Part shown: in pieces, positions 7,786 through 15,047 of the stretch | Layout: each line of letters begins with the position of its first letter | Numbering within the stretch: position 1 is the stretch's first letter | NCBI GenBank assembly: GCA_038040395.1 | Contig: JBBPIJ010000003.1 | Location: 230,522-294,521 of the forward strand | Direction: 5' to 3' | Source: VAXT01 sp038040395 | GTDB taxonomy: Bacteria > Actinomycetota > Thermoleophilia > Gaiellales > Gaiellaceae | Length of the DNA stretch: 64,000 bases | Notes under the pieces: generated by a model | The model's database searches: none | What the model saw: the letters and a program-made list of their open reading frames with translations, nothing else | Told to the model about the DNA's origin: nothing | Program-made: the position numbers and the translations under genes

Positions 7786-9661
7786 TTGCGATCTCCTCCA
7801 GTGACTCGGGGTTCTCGATTGACGACAGATCGCCCGGGTCGGTTCCGAGCGCCTGCGCCCGCACCGCTCGACGAACGATCTTCGCACTCCGTGTCTTCGG
7901 CAGCGCCGAGACGAAGATCACGCGGTCGGGCTTGAACGCCTTGCCGAGCTCATCTGCGACCGCCGTCGACACCTCAGCCACGAGCTCGTCTCCCGCTTCG
8001 TGGCCGGGAGCGAGGACGCAAAAGATCCATGCCACCTCGCCTTTTACCTCGTGCGGCACACCCACAGCCGCCGCCTCGGTCACCGCGGGGTGCCCGACAG
8101 CGGCCGACTCGAGCTCGGCAGGCCCGATCCGCTTGCCGGCGATGTTGAGCGTGTCGTCGGAGCGGCCGTGCAGGAACCAGTACCCGTCCTCGTCCACGGA
8201 GGCCCAATCCCCATGGACCCACACACCGGGCAGGCGCCGCCAATAGGTGTCGAGGTAGCGCTCGGGGTCGCGCCAGAAGCCGCGAGTCATGCCCGGGAAC
8301 GGCTTGCGGCAGACGAGCTCGCCGACCTCGCCGCGAATGGAGTTGCCCTCGGCGTCGACGACATCCATGGCCATGCCCAGAGCAGGGCCGCCGAGCGAGC
8401 AGGCCTTGATCGGGATCGCGACCGTCGGCGAGAGGAAGCATGCGCCGACCTCGGTGCCGCCGGAGCAGTTGATGATCGGGCAGCGGCCGCCACCCACCTC
8501 GTCGAAGAGCCATTGGTACGGCCCCGCGTTCCAGGGCTCGCCCGTCGTGACGATCGTGCGCAAGGACGACAAGTCCGTTTCGGGCTCGCCGTGAGGGATC
8601 AGGGCCCGCGTGAGCGTGGGGGAGATCCCGAGCACCGAGATCTGTTCCGACTCGATCAGCTTCCAGAGCCGGTCTTGCGGCCAGTCGGGTGCGCCCTCGG
8701 CGAAGACGAGCGTCGAGCCCATCGCGTGCCCGCCCACGACGGTCCACGGCCCCATGATCCAGCCCATGTCGGTGACGAAGTGGATCCGGTCGTCCGGCCC
8801 GGCGTCGGCCTGGTAGCAGACCTCGCGTGCGATCGAGACCAGGAAGCCGCCCTGCACGTGGACGACGCCCTTCGGAGTCCCGGTCGTCCCGGATGTGTAC
8901 GTGAGGAGATACGGCGTCTCGGAGTCGAGCTCAGCCGCCGGCAGCTCTCCGGGCGAGTCGGCCACGAGCTCGTCCCAGGGGGCGACGACGATGTGCTCGA
9001 CGCTCGGAGCCTCGCGCCGGGCTTCCTCGACGATCTCGAGCATCGGCACCTCGCGGCCGCGCCGGCTGGTCGTGTGCGACGTGATCACGACTTTCGCTTC
9101 TGACGCCTGCAATCGCTGCGCCACCGCGGGCGCCGCGAACCCGGAGAAGATCGGCACCTGGACGGCGCCGATGTGTGCGCAGGCATGCGAGGCGATCGGT
9201 ACCTCCGGCGACATCGGCAAGAAGATCGCCACGCGGTCGCCTTCGCGAACGCCGAGGCGGAGGAGCGCTTCCGCGAGCTTCGTTACCTCGCCCGAGAGCC
9301 CGCCGAAGGTCTGCTCGCGCCGGGAGCCGTCCTCGCCGAGACCGACCGAGGCAATCGCGTCCGGCCGGGTCTCCGCCCACCGGTGGACGCAGTTCCACGC
9401 GATGTTGAGCTTGCCCCCGACGAACCACGTCGCCCACTCGGGGCCGCGCGAGAGGTCGACGACCTCGTCCCAGGGCTGCGAGAACTCGAGGCCCATGTCC
9501 TCGATCGCGGCGGGCCAGAACCACTCCGGGTCCTCCTGCGACCGGCGCACGAGCTCCCAGTAGTCGTCGAAGCCGTGCGTGCGCATCAGGCGCACGACGT
9601 TCGCGCGCGCAAGTGTCTCGTCGTCGGGCTGCCAGACGTACTTCGAGGCTGCTTTGACCAT
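7775..9661 (-). CDS. Acyl-CoA synthetase (AMP-forming, acetyl/acetoacetyl-CoA synthetase-like)
   Basis: A 628-residue ANL-superfamily ligase. Visible motifs are the P-loop TYTSGTTGTPKGVV, the A5-like NCSGGTEVG, HGDWASVDEDGYW for AMP/ATP ribose binding, and the C-terminal PKTRSAKIVRR containing the catalytic lysine, with Ala where Gly is more usual. It activates a carboxylate as acyl-AMP and transfers it to CoA in the cytosol. Total length and N-terminal cap resemble acetyl/propionyl- or acetoacetyl-CoA synthetases. The ATG at 9661 was preferred over an upstream start that would extend into the divergent control region. Confidence 0.9.
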   Translation of the reverse strand: MVKAASKYVWQPDDETLARANVVRLMRTHGFDDYWELVRRSQEDPEWFWPAAIEDMGLEFSQPWDEVVDLSRGPEWATWFVGGKLNIAWNCVHRWAETRPDAIASVGLGEDGSRREQTFGGLSGEVTKLAEALLRLGVREGDRVAIFLPMSPEVPIASHACAHIGAVQVPIFSGFAAPAVAQRLQASEAKVVITSHTTSRRGREVPMLEIVEEARREAPSVEHIVVAPWDELVADSPGELPAAELDSETPYLLTYTSGTTGTPKGVVHVQGGFLVSIAREVCYQADAGPDDRIHFVTDMGWIMGPWTVVGGHAMGSTLVFAEGAPDWPQDRLWKLIESEQISVLGISPTLTRALIPHGEPETDLSSLRTIVTTGEPWNAGPYQWLFDEVGGGRCPIINCSGGTEVGACFLSPTVAIPIKACSLGGPALGMAMDVVDAEGNSIRGEVGELVCRKPFPGMTRGFWRDPERYLDTYWRRLPGVWVHGDWASVDEDGYWFLHGRSDDTLNIAGKRIGPAELESAAVGHPAVTEAAAVGVPHEVKGEVAWIFCVLAPGHEAGDELVAEVSTAVADELGKAFKPDRVIFVSALPKTRSAKIVRRAVRAQALGTDPGDLSSIENPESLEEIANAI

Positions 9662-9714
9662 GCGGGTGTGCTTTGCTAACTTAGTACGCGCTAACCTGAC
9701 AGGAGGCCAGGGCG
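9662..9714. promoter_or_regulatory. Divergent control region between acyl-CoA synthetase and MFS exporter
   Basis: This 53-base gap holds an imperfect dyad, TTAGTACGCGCTAA (9681-9694), and a direct repeat GCTAAC (9675-9680, 9690-9695). The AGGAGG at 9701-9706 is the ribosome site for the TTG-started exporter. The dyad is a reasonable candidate operator for the TetR protein encoded just downstream of the exporter, but binding is an inference. Confidence 0.4.
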
Positions 9715-11157
9715 TTGCGAGCACGCATCTTCGCAGAGGAAAACAAGAAGTGGTGGACGCTGGGCGCAGTCGCGTTCGGCCTGTTCATGATCATGCTGGA
9801 CAACACGGTGGTGAACGTCGCGCTGCCGTCGATCGGTCGCGACTTCGACATTCCCCAGTCCCAGTTCTCGACCCTCGAATGGGTCGTGAACGGGTACGCG
9901 CTCACCTTCGCGGTCCTCATGCTCACCGGCGGAAAGCTCGCCGACCTCCTCGGGCGCCGGCGAATCTTCATTGCAGGGCTCGCGATCTTTACGCTCGCAT
10001 CGCTTGCGTGCGGGCTCGCCGGGAGCGCCCACATGCTCATCGGCGCGCGGGTGGTGCAGGGCGTGGGCTCGGCACTGATGAACCCCGCCACCCTCTCGAT
10101 CATCACCGCGACCTTCCCGCCGAGGCAGCGCGGCATGGCGATCGGGATCTGGGCTGGAGTCTCCGCAATGGCGTTGGCGATCGGGCCGCTCGTCGGCGGC
10201 CTCATCACGGAGCAGGTCAGCTGGAGCTGGGTCTTCTTCATCAACGTCCCGGTCGGAATCCTGGGCATCATCGTCGCGAGGCTCGTCATCACCGAGTCGC
10301 GCGACCAGTCTGAGAACCAGCGCCTCGATCTACCGGGCCTGCTCGTCTCAGGAGGCGCCCTCTTCGCGCTTACATACGCGCTGATCGAGGCGAACAAGCA
10401 CGGCTGGACGTCGCCGCTGATCCTGAGCCTCTTCGCAGCCGCGGCGGTCGGGTTCATCGCGTTCGTTCTGCTCGAGCTCCATCAACGGGCGCCGATGCTC
10501 GACCTCTCCCTTTTCAAGAACCCCACGTTCGCGGGCGCGAACACTGTCATGCTGCTCGTCGGCCTCGCGATGTTCGGGGTCTTCTTCTACGTCTCGCTTT
10601 ACGTCCAGAACGTCCTCGGCTACTCCCCGACGCAGGCCGGCGCCATCTTCCTGCCGATGACGATTCTGATCGTGCTGCTCGCTCCGATCGCGGGCAAGCT
10701 CTCGGACCAGATCGGCTCGCGGTGGTTGATGGGCGCCGGAATGGCTTTCCTCTCCGTGTCGCTGTTGCTCGACTCGCGCTTCGACACGAACACGAACTTC
10801 TGGGGCTTGCTGCCGGCCCTGCTCGTCGGCGGTGTCGGCATGTCGTTTGCGATGACCCCGACGACCGCTGCGGCTATGGGCTCGGTCCCCGTTGACAAGG
10901 CGGGTGTCGGATCGGCGGTCTTGAACAGCATGCGCCAGGTCGGAGGCTCGCTCGGAATCGCGATCATGGGCGCGATCGTGGCCTCTTACGTGCACGTGCG
11001 TCCGCCTGATCCAAGGGTGAAGGCTGAGTTCGTCGAGGGCTTCCAGCATGCGGTTCTCTTCGGTGCGGTGCTCACGCTCGTGGGTGCTGCGGTGGCCGTC
11101 GGGACAATTCGCAAGTACCGCGAGCCCGAGGCACAGGCCGCGGTGGAGCCCGCATGA
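9715..11157 (+). CDS. MFS multidrug exporter, DHA2 (14-TM) family
   Basis: A 480-residue transporter resembling EmrB/QacA. Motif A-like GGKLADLLGRRR lies in the loop after helix 2, and motif D1-like LDNTVVNVALPSI in helix 1 with the acidic residue typical of DHA2 proton antiporters. Length and hydrophobic pattern fit 14 helices. The TTG start at 9715 was chosen because AGGAGG sits eight bases upstream. It overlaps the TetR gene by four bases (ATGA), so exporter and regulator share a transcript; likely role is drug or metabolite efflux under self-contained repression. Confidence 0.9.
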   Translation: MRARIFAEENKKWWTLGAVAFGLFMIMLDNTVVNVALPSIGRDFDIPQSQFSTLEWVVNGYALTFAVLMLTGGKLADLLGRRRIFIAGLAIFTLASLACGLAGSAHMLIGARVVQGVGSALMNPATLSIITATFPPRQRGMAIGIWAGVSAMALAIGPLVGGLITEQVSWSWVFFINVPVGILGIIVARLVITESRDQSENQRLDLPGLLVSGGALFALTYALIEANKHGWTSPLILSLFAAAAVGFIAFVLLELHQRAPMLDLSLFKNPTFAGANTVMLLVGLAMFGVFFYVSLYVQNVLGYSPTQAGAIFLPMTILIVLLAPIAGKLSDQIGSRWLMGAGMAFLSVSLLLDSRFDTNTNFWGLLPALLVGGVGMSFAMTPTTAAAMGSVPVDKAGVGSAVLNSMRQVGGSLGIAIMGAIVASYVHVRPPDPRVKAEFVEGFQHAVLFGAVLTLVGAAVAVGTIRKYREPEAQAAVEPA

Positions 11158-11744
11158 GCACGCGCCTTCCTGCGGTGGAACGGAAGGCGGCTGTCCTCGA
11201 CTGCGCCTGTGGCATCTTCTCGACGGGCAGCTACCGGGGGACGACCACCGCGGAGATTGCGCGGCAGGCGGGCGTCACCGAGCCGGTGCTCTACCGGCAC
11301 TTCGCGTCGAAGCGAGCGCTATACCTTGCGGTCCTCGATGAGTCGTGGGACAGGCTGCGGGCCTTGTGGACGGCAGCCGTCGACCAGGAGCCCGATCCTC
11401 GCTTCTGGGTGAGCGCGATGGGGCGGGCGTACTTTGCGGCCAAGGACCCGAAGGTGATGTGCGCGGATCTCTGGATGCAGGCGCTGACCGAGGCGAGCGA
11501 CGACGCGGAGATCCGGAAGTTCCTCCGCAAGCAGATGCGCGAGGTGCACGACTACGTGAGCGAGGTGATCCGCCGCTCGCAGGCCGCCGGAGGCGTCTTT
11601 CCCGAGCGCGACGCAAGCGCAGAGGCGTGGATCTTCATCTCGATCGGCCTTCTCGGCACAGTCGGCCGCCGGGTCGGCAGCCTCCTGGAAGAAGACTTCG
11701 ATGCAATAGTCGCCTCGCGCCGCGCCTGGATGGCCGGCGCCTAA
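11154..11744 (+). CDS. TetR-family transcriptional regulator
   Basis: A 196-residue repressor. The N-terminal HTH covers roughly residues 10-55, with TTTAEIARQAGVTEPVLYRHF as the turn and recognition helix, followed by an all-helical ligand domain. The ATG overlaps the exporter stop, so it is translationally coupled to the pump it most likely controls. A strong hairpin follows its stop codon at 11749. The ligand is unknown. Confidence 0.9.
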   Translation: MSTRLPAVERKAAVLDCACGIFSTGSYRGTTTAEIARQAGVTEPVLYRHFASKRALYLAVLDESWDRLRALWTAAVDQEPDPRFWVSAMGRAYFAAKDPKVMCADLWMQALTEASDDAEIRKFLRKQMREVHDYVSEVIRRSQAAGGVFPERDASAEAWIFISIGLLGTVGRRVGSLLEEDFDAIVASRRAWMAGA

Positions 11745-11748
11745 CGAG

Positions 11749-11804
11749 TCGCCGCGGGGATCGGGCCCCGGCTGCGGCCCCCGGGCCCAATCCCTTAGCG
11801 GCGA
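11749..11804 (+). terminator. Terminator-like hairpin after the MFS-TetR operon
   Basis: About 18 base pairs in three blocks (TCGCCGC/GCGGCGA, GGGAT/ATCCC, GGGCCC/GGGCCC) around a GC-rich loop, starting five bases after the tetR stop. No clear T-run follows, so it may act as a transcript-end stabiliser or an inefficient terminator. Confidence 0.55.
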
Positions 11805-11828
11805 ATTACCCACCTGCCCCTTGAGGGA

Positions 11829-11954
11829 GCGCCTTGGGAGGCGACGACCCGGAGGCTTTTGGCTCTGCGGCCCAGCCAACGCCTCCGGGCTTCCGTCGCC
11901 ATATCGTGGCGCGCCCCTTGCAAGAGCGGCCTGGCGTCCGGCCGTGCTGCAAGG
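11829..11954. repeat. Two further stem-loops in the 347-base gap before the XRE-TPR gene
   Basis: The first stem-loop (11829-11912) pairs GCGCC with GGCGC, GGCGACG with CGTCGCC and CCCGGAGGC with GCCTCCGGG. The second (11916-11954) pairs CCTTGCA with TGCAAGG and CGGCC with GGCCG. With the hairpin at 11749 this makes three tandem structures in the non-coding stretch 11745-12091. I see no convincing ORF there; it could be a small-RNA region or a chain of palindromic repeats. Confidence 0.5.
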
Positions 11955-12040
11955 TGAACCGCACAATAGAACTGGATTCGGCTGAAGTCAAGTAGCTCGA
12001 TCAAGTGATTTTGCGATCCCGCACTTCACCACGGTTTCCC

Positions 12041-12072
12041 TTGTGGACATGACCCTTTAGGGGGATATTCCC
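12041..12072 (+). promoter_or_regulatory. Putative promoter and twin dyads upstream of the XRE-TPR gene
   Basis: TTGTGG (12041-12046) and GATATT (12064-12069) are 17 bases apart, a plausible sigma-70-type promoter. Overlapping the spacer and -10 are two adjacent small palindromes, CCCT-TT-AGGG (12053-12062) and GGGA-TAT-TCCC (12062-12072). Their position fits an autoregulatory operator for the XRE protein. The AGGAGG ribosome site follows at about 12076. Confidence 0.45.
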
Positions 12073-12091
12073 AGTAGGAGGTTGCAGAAAA

Positions 12092-13471
12092 GTGAAGCGT
12101 GCGCTTGACTTCGCTAAGGAGTACAAGCCGTCCGTGAATCAGACCTCTCTCTCGCAAGCCTCAAAGCCTGCTGCTCTCCGCCTCGGTGAGCGCTTGCGCC
12201 AGCTGCGCGTTGCAGCGGGCCTGACGCAGTCCGAGCTCGCGGGCGAGCGGTTCTCGAAGGAGTACGTGAGCCAGATCGAGCGCGGCAAGACGCGCCCGAC
12301 CGGCGACACGATCGCCTGGCTCGCAAGCCGGCTCGACACGGATGCCGGCTACCTCGCGCACGGTGTCTCGACGGACGAGCGCGGACGCGTCGAGGCGACC
12401 CTGACGCGCGCCGAGGCGCTCGTCGAGGCGCATCGCTACGAAGAGGCGGTTTCCGAGTTCGAGCAGGTTCGGCCCCTGGTGGCCGCTACCGGCGCGAAGG
12501 AGCTCGAGGCGCGTCTTCTCTCCGGCGAGGCGTGGTCGAGGATGCAGCAGGGCGAGCTTCGTGAGTCGCTGGAGCTCCTTACCCGCGCGCGAACCCTCGT
12601 CGAGGGCGAGCCGTTCTCGGATCTCGACCGGTCCGAGGTGCTCTATCGCCTCGGAGTCTGCCGGTACAAGCTTTCCAGCATCTCGACCGCGATCGGCCTC
12701 TTCAACGAGGCCTACGCGATCGCCGAGCGCTCCGAGCTTCCGTGCGACCTCCTCCGCTCGAACATCCTCGCCTACCGCTCGCGCTGCTACCGGCGCCAGC
12801 GCGACCTCGAGGCTGCGCGTGAAGACGTCGAGCGCGCGCTCGAGCTCGCCCAGTCGCTCGACGACAGCCCGACGATGGCCGGTGTCTACGTCCAAGCCTC
12901 CCTCGTGGCCGAGCGCATGGGCCACTGGGTGCTCGCGCGAACCTACGCCGAGCGCGCGAAGGGCTTCTACGAAGAGTTGAACGACCAGCGGAACCTCGCC
13001 GGGCTGCTGAACAACCTCGGCGGCCTGAACCTCATGCTCGGCAAGCCCGAGGAGGCGATCGAGTACCTGAAGTCGTCGTACTCGACAGCCCTCGACGCCG
13101 ACAGCATGGAAGAGGCCGCGCAGGCGACTGGCTCGCTCGCCGCCGTCCACCTCGAGATGAACGACTTCGAGCAGGCCGAGCGCTTCGCGCGCCAGGCGCT
13201 CAGTCTCCTCGAGGGCCGTGTCGATTTCCTCCACGAGATCGGCCCGTCGCAGCTCGTCCTCGGCCGCGCTCTCATGGAGCAGGGTCGCCTGGACGAGGCC
13301 GAGACGGCTTTCAAGGCGGCCGACTCCAGCTTCGAGCAACTTTCCTCTGCCAGCCACCGCGCACGCTCCTGGATCGCGCTCGGCGACCTCGCCGCGCGCA
13401 GGGGTGACGACCGGTCGGCTGCCCGTCTCTACCGGAACGCCGCAGAGGCGCTCCAGGACGTCAGGTTCTAG
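12092..13471 (+). CDS. XRE-family HTH regulator with long TPR sensor domain (RRNPP/ComR-like architecture)
   Basis: A 459-residue protein with a 30-residue N-terminal extension, a Cro/C1-type HTH at about 31-92 (LRLGERLRQLRVAAGLTQ, recognition helix SKEYVSQIERGK) and then a continuous array of TPR-like helical pairs from about 105 to 455. This HTH-plus-TPR layout is that of peptide-binding regulators of the RRNPP superfamily (PlcR, NprR, PrgX, Rgg, ComR) but also of other TPR regulators. The GTG start has AGGAGG ten bases upstream. Sixteen bases after its stop begins a tiny hydrophobic ORF with a perfect ribosome site, as expected for a cognate pheromone gene. DNA targets are unknown; twin dyads in its own promoter suggest autoregulation. 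Confidence 0.85.
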   Translation: MKRALDFAKEYKPSVNQTSLSQASKPAALRLGERLRQLRVAAGLTQSELAGERFSKEYVSQIERGKTRPTGDTIAWLASRLDTDAGYLAHGVSTDERGRVEATLTRAEALVEAHRYEEAVSEFEQVRPLVAATGAKELEARLLSGEAWSRMQQGELRESLELLTRARTLVEGEPFSDLDRSEVLYRLGVCRYKLSSISTAIGLFNEAYAIAERSELPCDLLRSNILAYRSRCYRRQRDLEAAREDVERALELAQSLDDSPTMAGVYVQASLVAERMGHWVLARTYAERAKGFYEELNDQRNLAGLLNNLGGLNLMLGKPEEAIEYLKSSYSTALDADSMEEAAQATGSLAAVHLEMNDFEQAERFARQALSLLEGRVDFLHEIGPSQLVLGRALMEQGRLDEAETAFKAADSSFEQLSSASHRARSWIALGDLAARRGDDRSAARLYRNAAEALQDVRF

Positions 13472-13487
13472 GAAGGAGGTGAAGGCA

Positions 13488-13583
13488 TTGCGCGGAAAGC
13501 TCGTGTTTCTCGTGCTGTTGGCGTGCCAGCTCTCCATGCTGCTCGGCTCGTTCAACCCCGTCAGCTGGTGGGACGGCCCGTAG
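13488..13583 (+). CDS. 31-residue signal-peptide-like ORF, candidate pheromone precursor
   Basis: A TTG-started ORF with a perfect anti-16S complement AAGGAGGTGA (13473-13482) placed eight bases (from GGAGG) ahead of the start. The product has a basic N terminus (Arg2, Lys4), a hydrophobic core (LVFLVLLACQLSMLL) and an 11-residue polar/aromatic tail SFNPVSWWDGP. That is the build of short secreted pro-peptides such as ComS, Shp, PapR or NprX, and the Trp-Trp pair recalls the WW motif of ComS/XIP. It lies 16 bases after the XRE-TPR stop and before a terminator. An in-frame GTG at 13479 overlaps the ribosome site and is less likely. Function is inferred, not shown. Confidence 0.7.
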   Translation: MRGKLVFLVLLACQLSMLLGSFNPVSWWDGP

Positions 13584-13600
13584 GGCCTTAGGTTTTCTCC

Positions 13601-13660
13601 CGGTCGCTCGCCGTTAGGGGTCTCTTAGCGAGCGGCCGTCGGCGCTGGGCTCGTAGCGCC
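13601..13660 (+). terminator. Tandem hairpin terminator closing the XRE-TPR/peptide operon
   Basis: An 11-bp stem (13601-13611 with 13628-13638; one G-T pair) around a 16-base loop is followed directly by a second 6-bp stem (GGCGCT/AGCGCC, 13641-13660) and then GCGTTTTCCC. Placed 17 bases after the peptide stop, it isolates regulator and peptide as a two-gene transcript. Confidence 0.65.
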
Positions 13661-13891
13661 AGGCGTTTTCCCGATCCGCCTGCCGGGTTATCCGTAACCG
13701 GTGGGGGCTGCGGATCCGGGCCACAGGCCCGGGACTCGCGCAAAGTGCTGCGCACTTTCCGCGACTAAAGAGCACGAGAGCCGCGGGAGGCTCCTCGATC
13801 GTCCCGCCCCGCGCCGCGGTCGAAGCAGAGGAGCCCTCATGCGCTCGTCGAACCCGCAGGGTGAGACACAAGCTCCTCCTCTCCCCTGACA
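13661..13891. other. Non-coding stretch ahead of selD, possible RNA gene
   Basis: No convincing ORF lies between the peptide terminator and the strong terminator at 13892. The stretch holds copy A of the 112-bp repeat and an 8-bp stem GGCTCCTC/GAGGAGCC (within about 13788-13836). Because a textbook intrinsic terminator ends it on the plus strand, a small RNA may be transcribed here. I checked for a selenocysteine tRNA because selD follows and did not find a credible T-arm or acceptor. Confidence 0.35.
13712..13823 (-). repeat. Dispersed 112-bp two-hairpin repeat, copy A (divergent)
   Basis: Same orientation as copy C and reverse complementary to copy B. The core (13712-13781) differs from C at only a few positions; the outer part, down to the TCGACCG-type end at 13823, is more diverged. 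It keeps the AAAGTGC/GCACTTT stem with a changed loop (GCA in place of GAA) and most of the GGGCC/GGCCC stem. Confidence 0.75.
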
Positions 13892-13922
13892 ACGGCGGCG
13901 GTTTTTACCGCCGCCGTATTTT
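13892..13922 (+). terminator. Strong Rho-independent terminator
   Basis: A perfect 10-bp stem (ACGGCGGCGG, 13892-13901, with 13908-13917), loop TTTTTA, followed by ATTTTT. It is the most canonical terminator in the window and lies upstream of the selD promoter, so it ends transcription arriving from the XRE-TPR/peptide region or from an RNA gene in between. Confidence 0.85.
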
Positions 13923-13947
13923 TGAGCGTGTTTTGGGGAATATGTGT

Positions 13948-13975
13948 TTGCCCTGCACGTTGAGCGCTGTACAGT
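13948..13975 (+). promoter_or_regulatory. Putative selD promoter
   Basis: TTGCCC (13948-13953) and TACAGT (13970-13975) with 16 bases between them, lying between the terminator at 13892 and the AGGAGG ribosome site of selD. Confidence 0.45.
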
Positions 13976-14001
13976 CCCCCGCTCCAACGAAGGAGGTGCC
14001 T

Positions 14002-15039
14002 GTGGATCTCGATGCCGCCAACGTCAAGCTGACCGATCTCGCCTCCTGCGGAGGTTGCGCCGCGAAGTACTCCGCCGCCCGTCTCGAACAGCTGCTCGCA
14101 GGGTTCGTTCCGGTGGAGGCTGAGAACCTGCTCGTCGGTCTCGGGACTCCGGACGACGCCGCCGTCTACCGCCTAGATGACGAGCGCGCAATCATCTTCA
14201 CGCTGGACTTCTTCCCGCCGATCGTCGACGACCCGGGTGACTACGGTTCGATCGCGGCCACGAACGCATTGAACGACGTCTTTGCAATGGGCGGCACACC
14301 GCTCCTCGCGCTCTCGATCGCCGCGTTCCCGGAAGAGCTGCCGATCGAGATGCTCGGCGCGATCTTCAGCGGCGCCGACGAGACCGTGCGCAAGGCGGGG
14401 GCCATGCTCGTCGGCGGGCACACGATCCGGGATGCAGAGCCGAAGTACGGGCTCGCGGTGGTCGGGATGGTTCACCCACAGGGCGTCTGGGCGAAATCGA
14501 CCGCGCAACCGGGAGATGCGGTCTACGTGACGAAGCCGCTCGGGACGGGACTGATCATGACCGGCTACAAGCGGGGCCAGGCCGGCTCGCAGCAGCTCGA
14601 GCGGGCTGTCGGCTGGATGAAGACTCTGAACAAGGAGGCCGCCGCCGTTCTGCGCCCGGTGAAGGTGAACGCCGTTACCGACGTGACCGGCTTCGGCCTC
14701 TTCGGGCACACGTATGAGATGGCGGAACGGAGCGGCGTCCGCATCCGCCTCGAGTCCGAGCGCTTCCCTGCGATCGACGGCGCGCTCGACATCGCGCGGA
14801 AGGGCATCCGCACCAGTGGCGACCCGCGGAACCGCGATTTTGCCGGCCGGCATGTCACGCTCGACGGCGTGCCGGACACGCTCGTCGTGCTCGGTTACGA
14901 CCCGCAGACCGCGGGTGGGCTACTCGTCTCTCTCCCCGCCCAGCAGGGCCCGGTGATCGAGGCCGAGTTCACCGCACGCCACCTCTTCCTGCGCCGCATC
15001 GGCACGGTGGAAGAGGGCTCAGGCATCTACGTCGAATAG
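14002..15039 (+). CDS. selD: Selenide, water dikinase
   Basis: A 345-residue ATP-dependent enzyme making selenophosphate from selenide. The glycine-rich N terminus carries SCGGCAAKY, with Cys19 and Lys22 matching the essential Cys/Lys pair of E. coli SelD (CxxK); the enzyme is the Cys, not Sec, form. Downstream are the AIRS-family motifs (NDVFAMGGTPLLAL, GGHTI, TDVTGFGLFGH, DPQTAGGLL). The GTG at 14002 follows AGGAGG; a GTG at 13996 is in frame but overlaps that site. Presence implies selenocysteine or selenouridine synthesis elsewhere in the genome. It is closely followed by the nucleotidyltransferase gene. Confidence 0.95.
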   Translation: MDLDAANVKLTDLASCGGCAAKYSAARLEQLLAGFVPVEAENLLVGLGTPDDAAVYRLDDERAIIFTLDFFPPIVDDPGDYGSIAATNALNDVFAMGGTPLLALSIAAFPEELPIEMLGAIFSGADETVRKAGAMLVGGHTIRDAEPKYGLAVVGMVHPQGVWAKSTAQPGDAVYVTKPLGTGLIMTGYKRGQAGSQQLERAVGWMKTLNKEAAAVLRPVKVNAVTDVTGFGLFGHTYEMAERSGVRIRLESERFPAIDGALDIARKGIRTSGDPRNRDFAGRHVTLDGVPDTLVVLGYDPQTAGGLLVSLPAQQGPVIEAEFTARHLFLRRIGTVEEGSGIYVE

Positions 15040-15047
15040 TCCTTCGC

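Noticed and set aside
9681..9694. Integration attachment site
   Set aside because: Short direct repeat GCTAAC without any integrase, tRNA or mobile gene nearby; an operator is the simpler reading.
13661..13891. Selenocysteine tRNA next to selD
   Set aside because: No T-arm with a pairing stem, no 8-bp acceptor and no TCA anticodon arm could be assembled on either strand.
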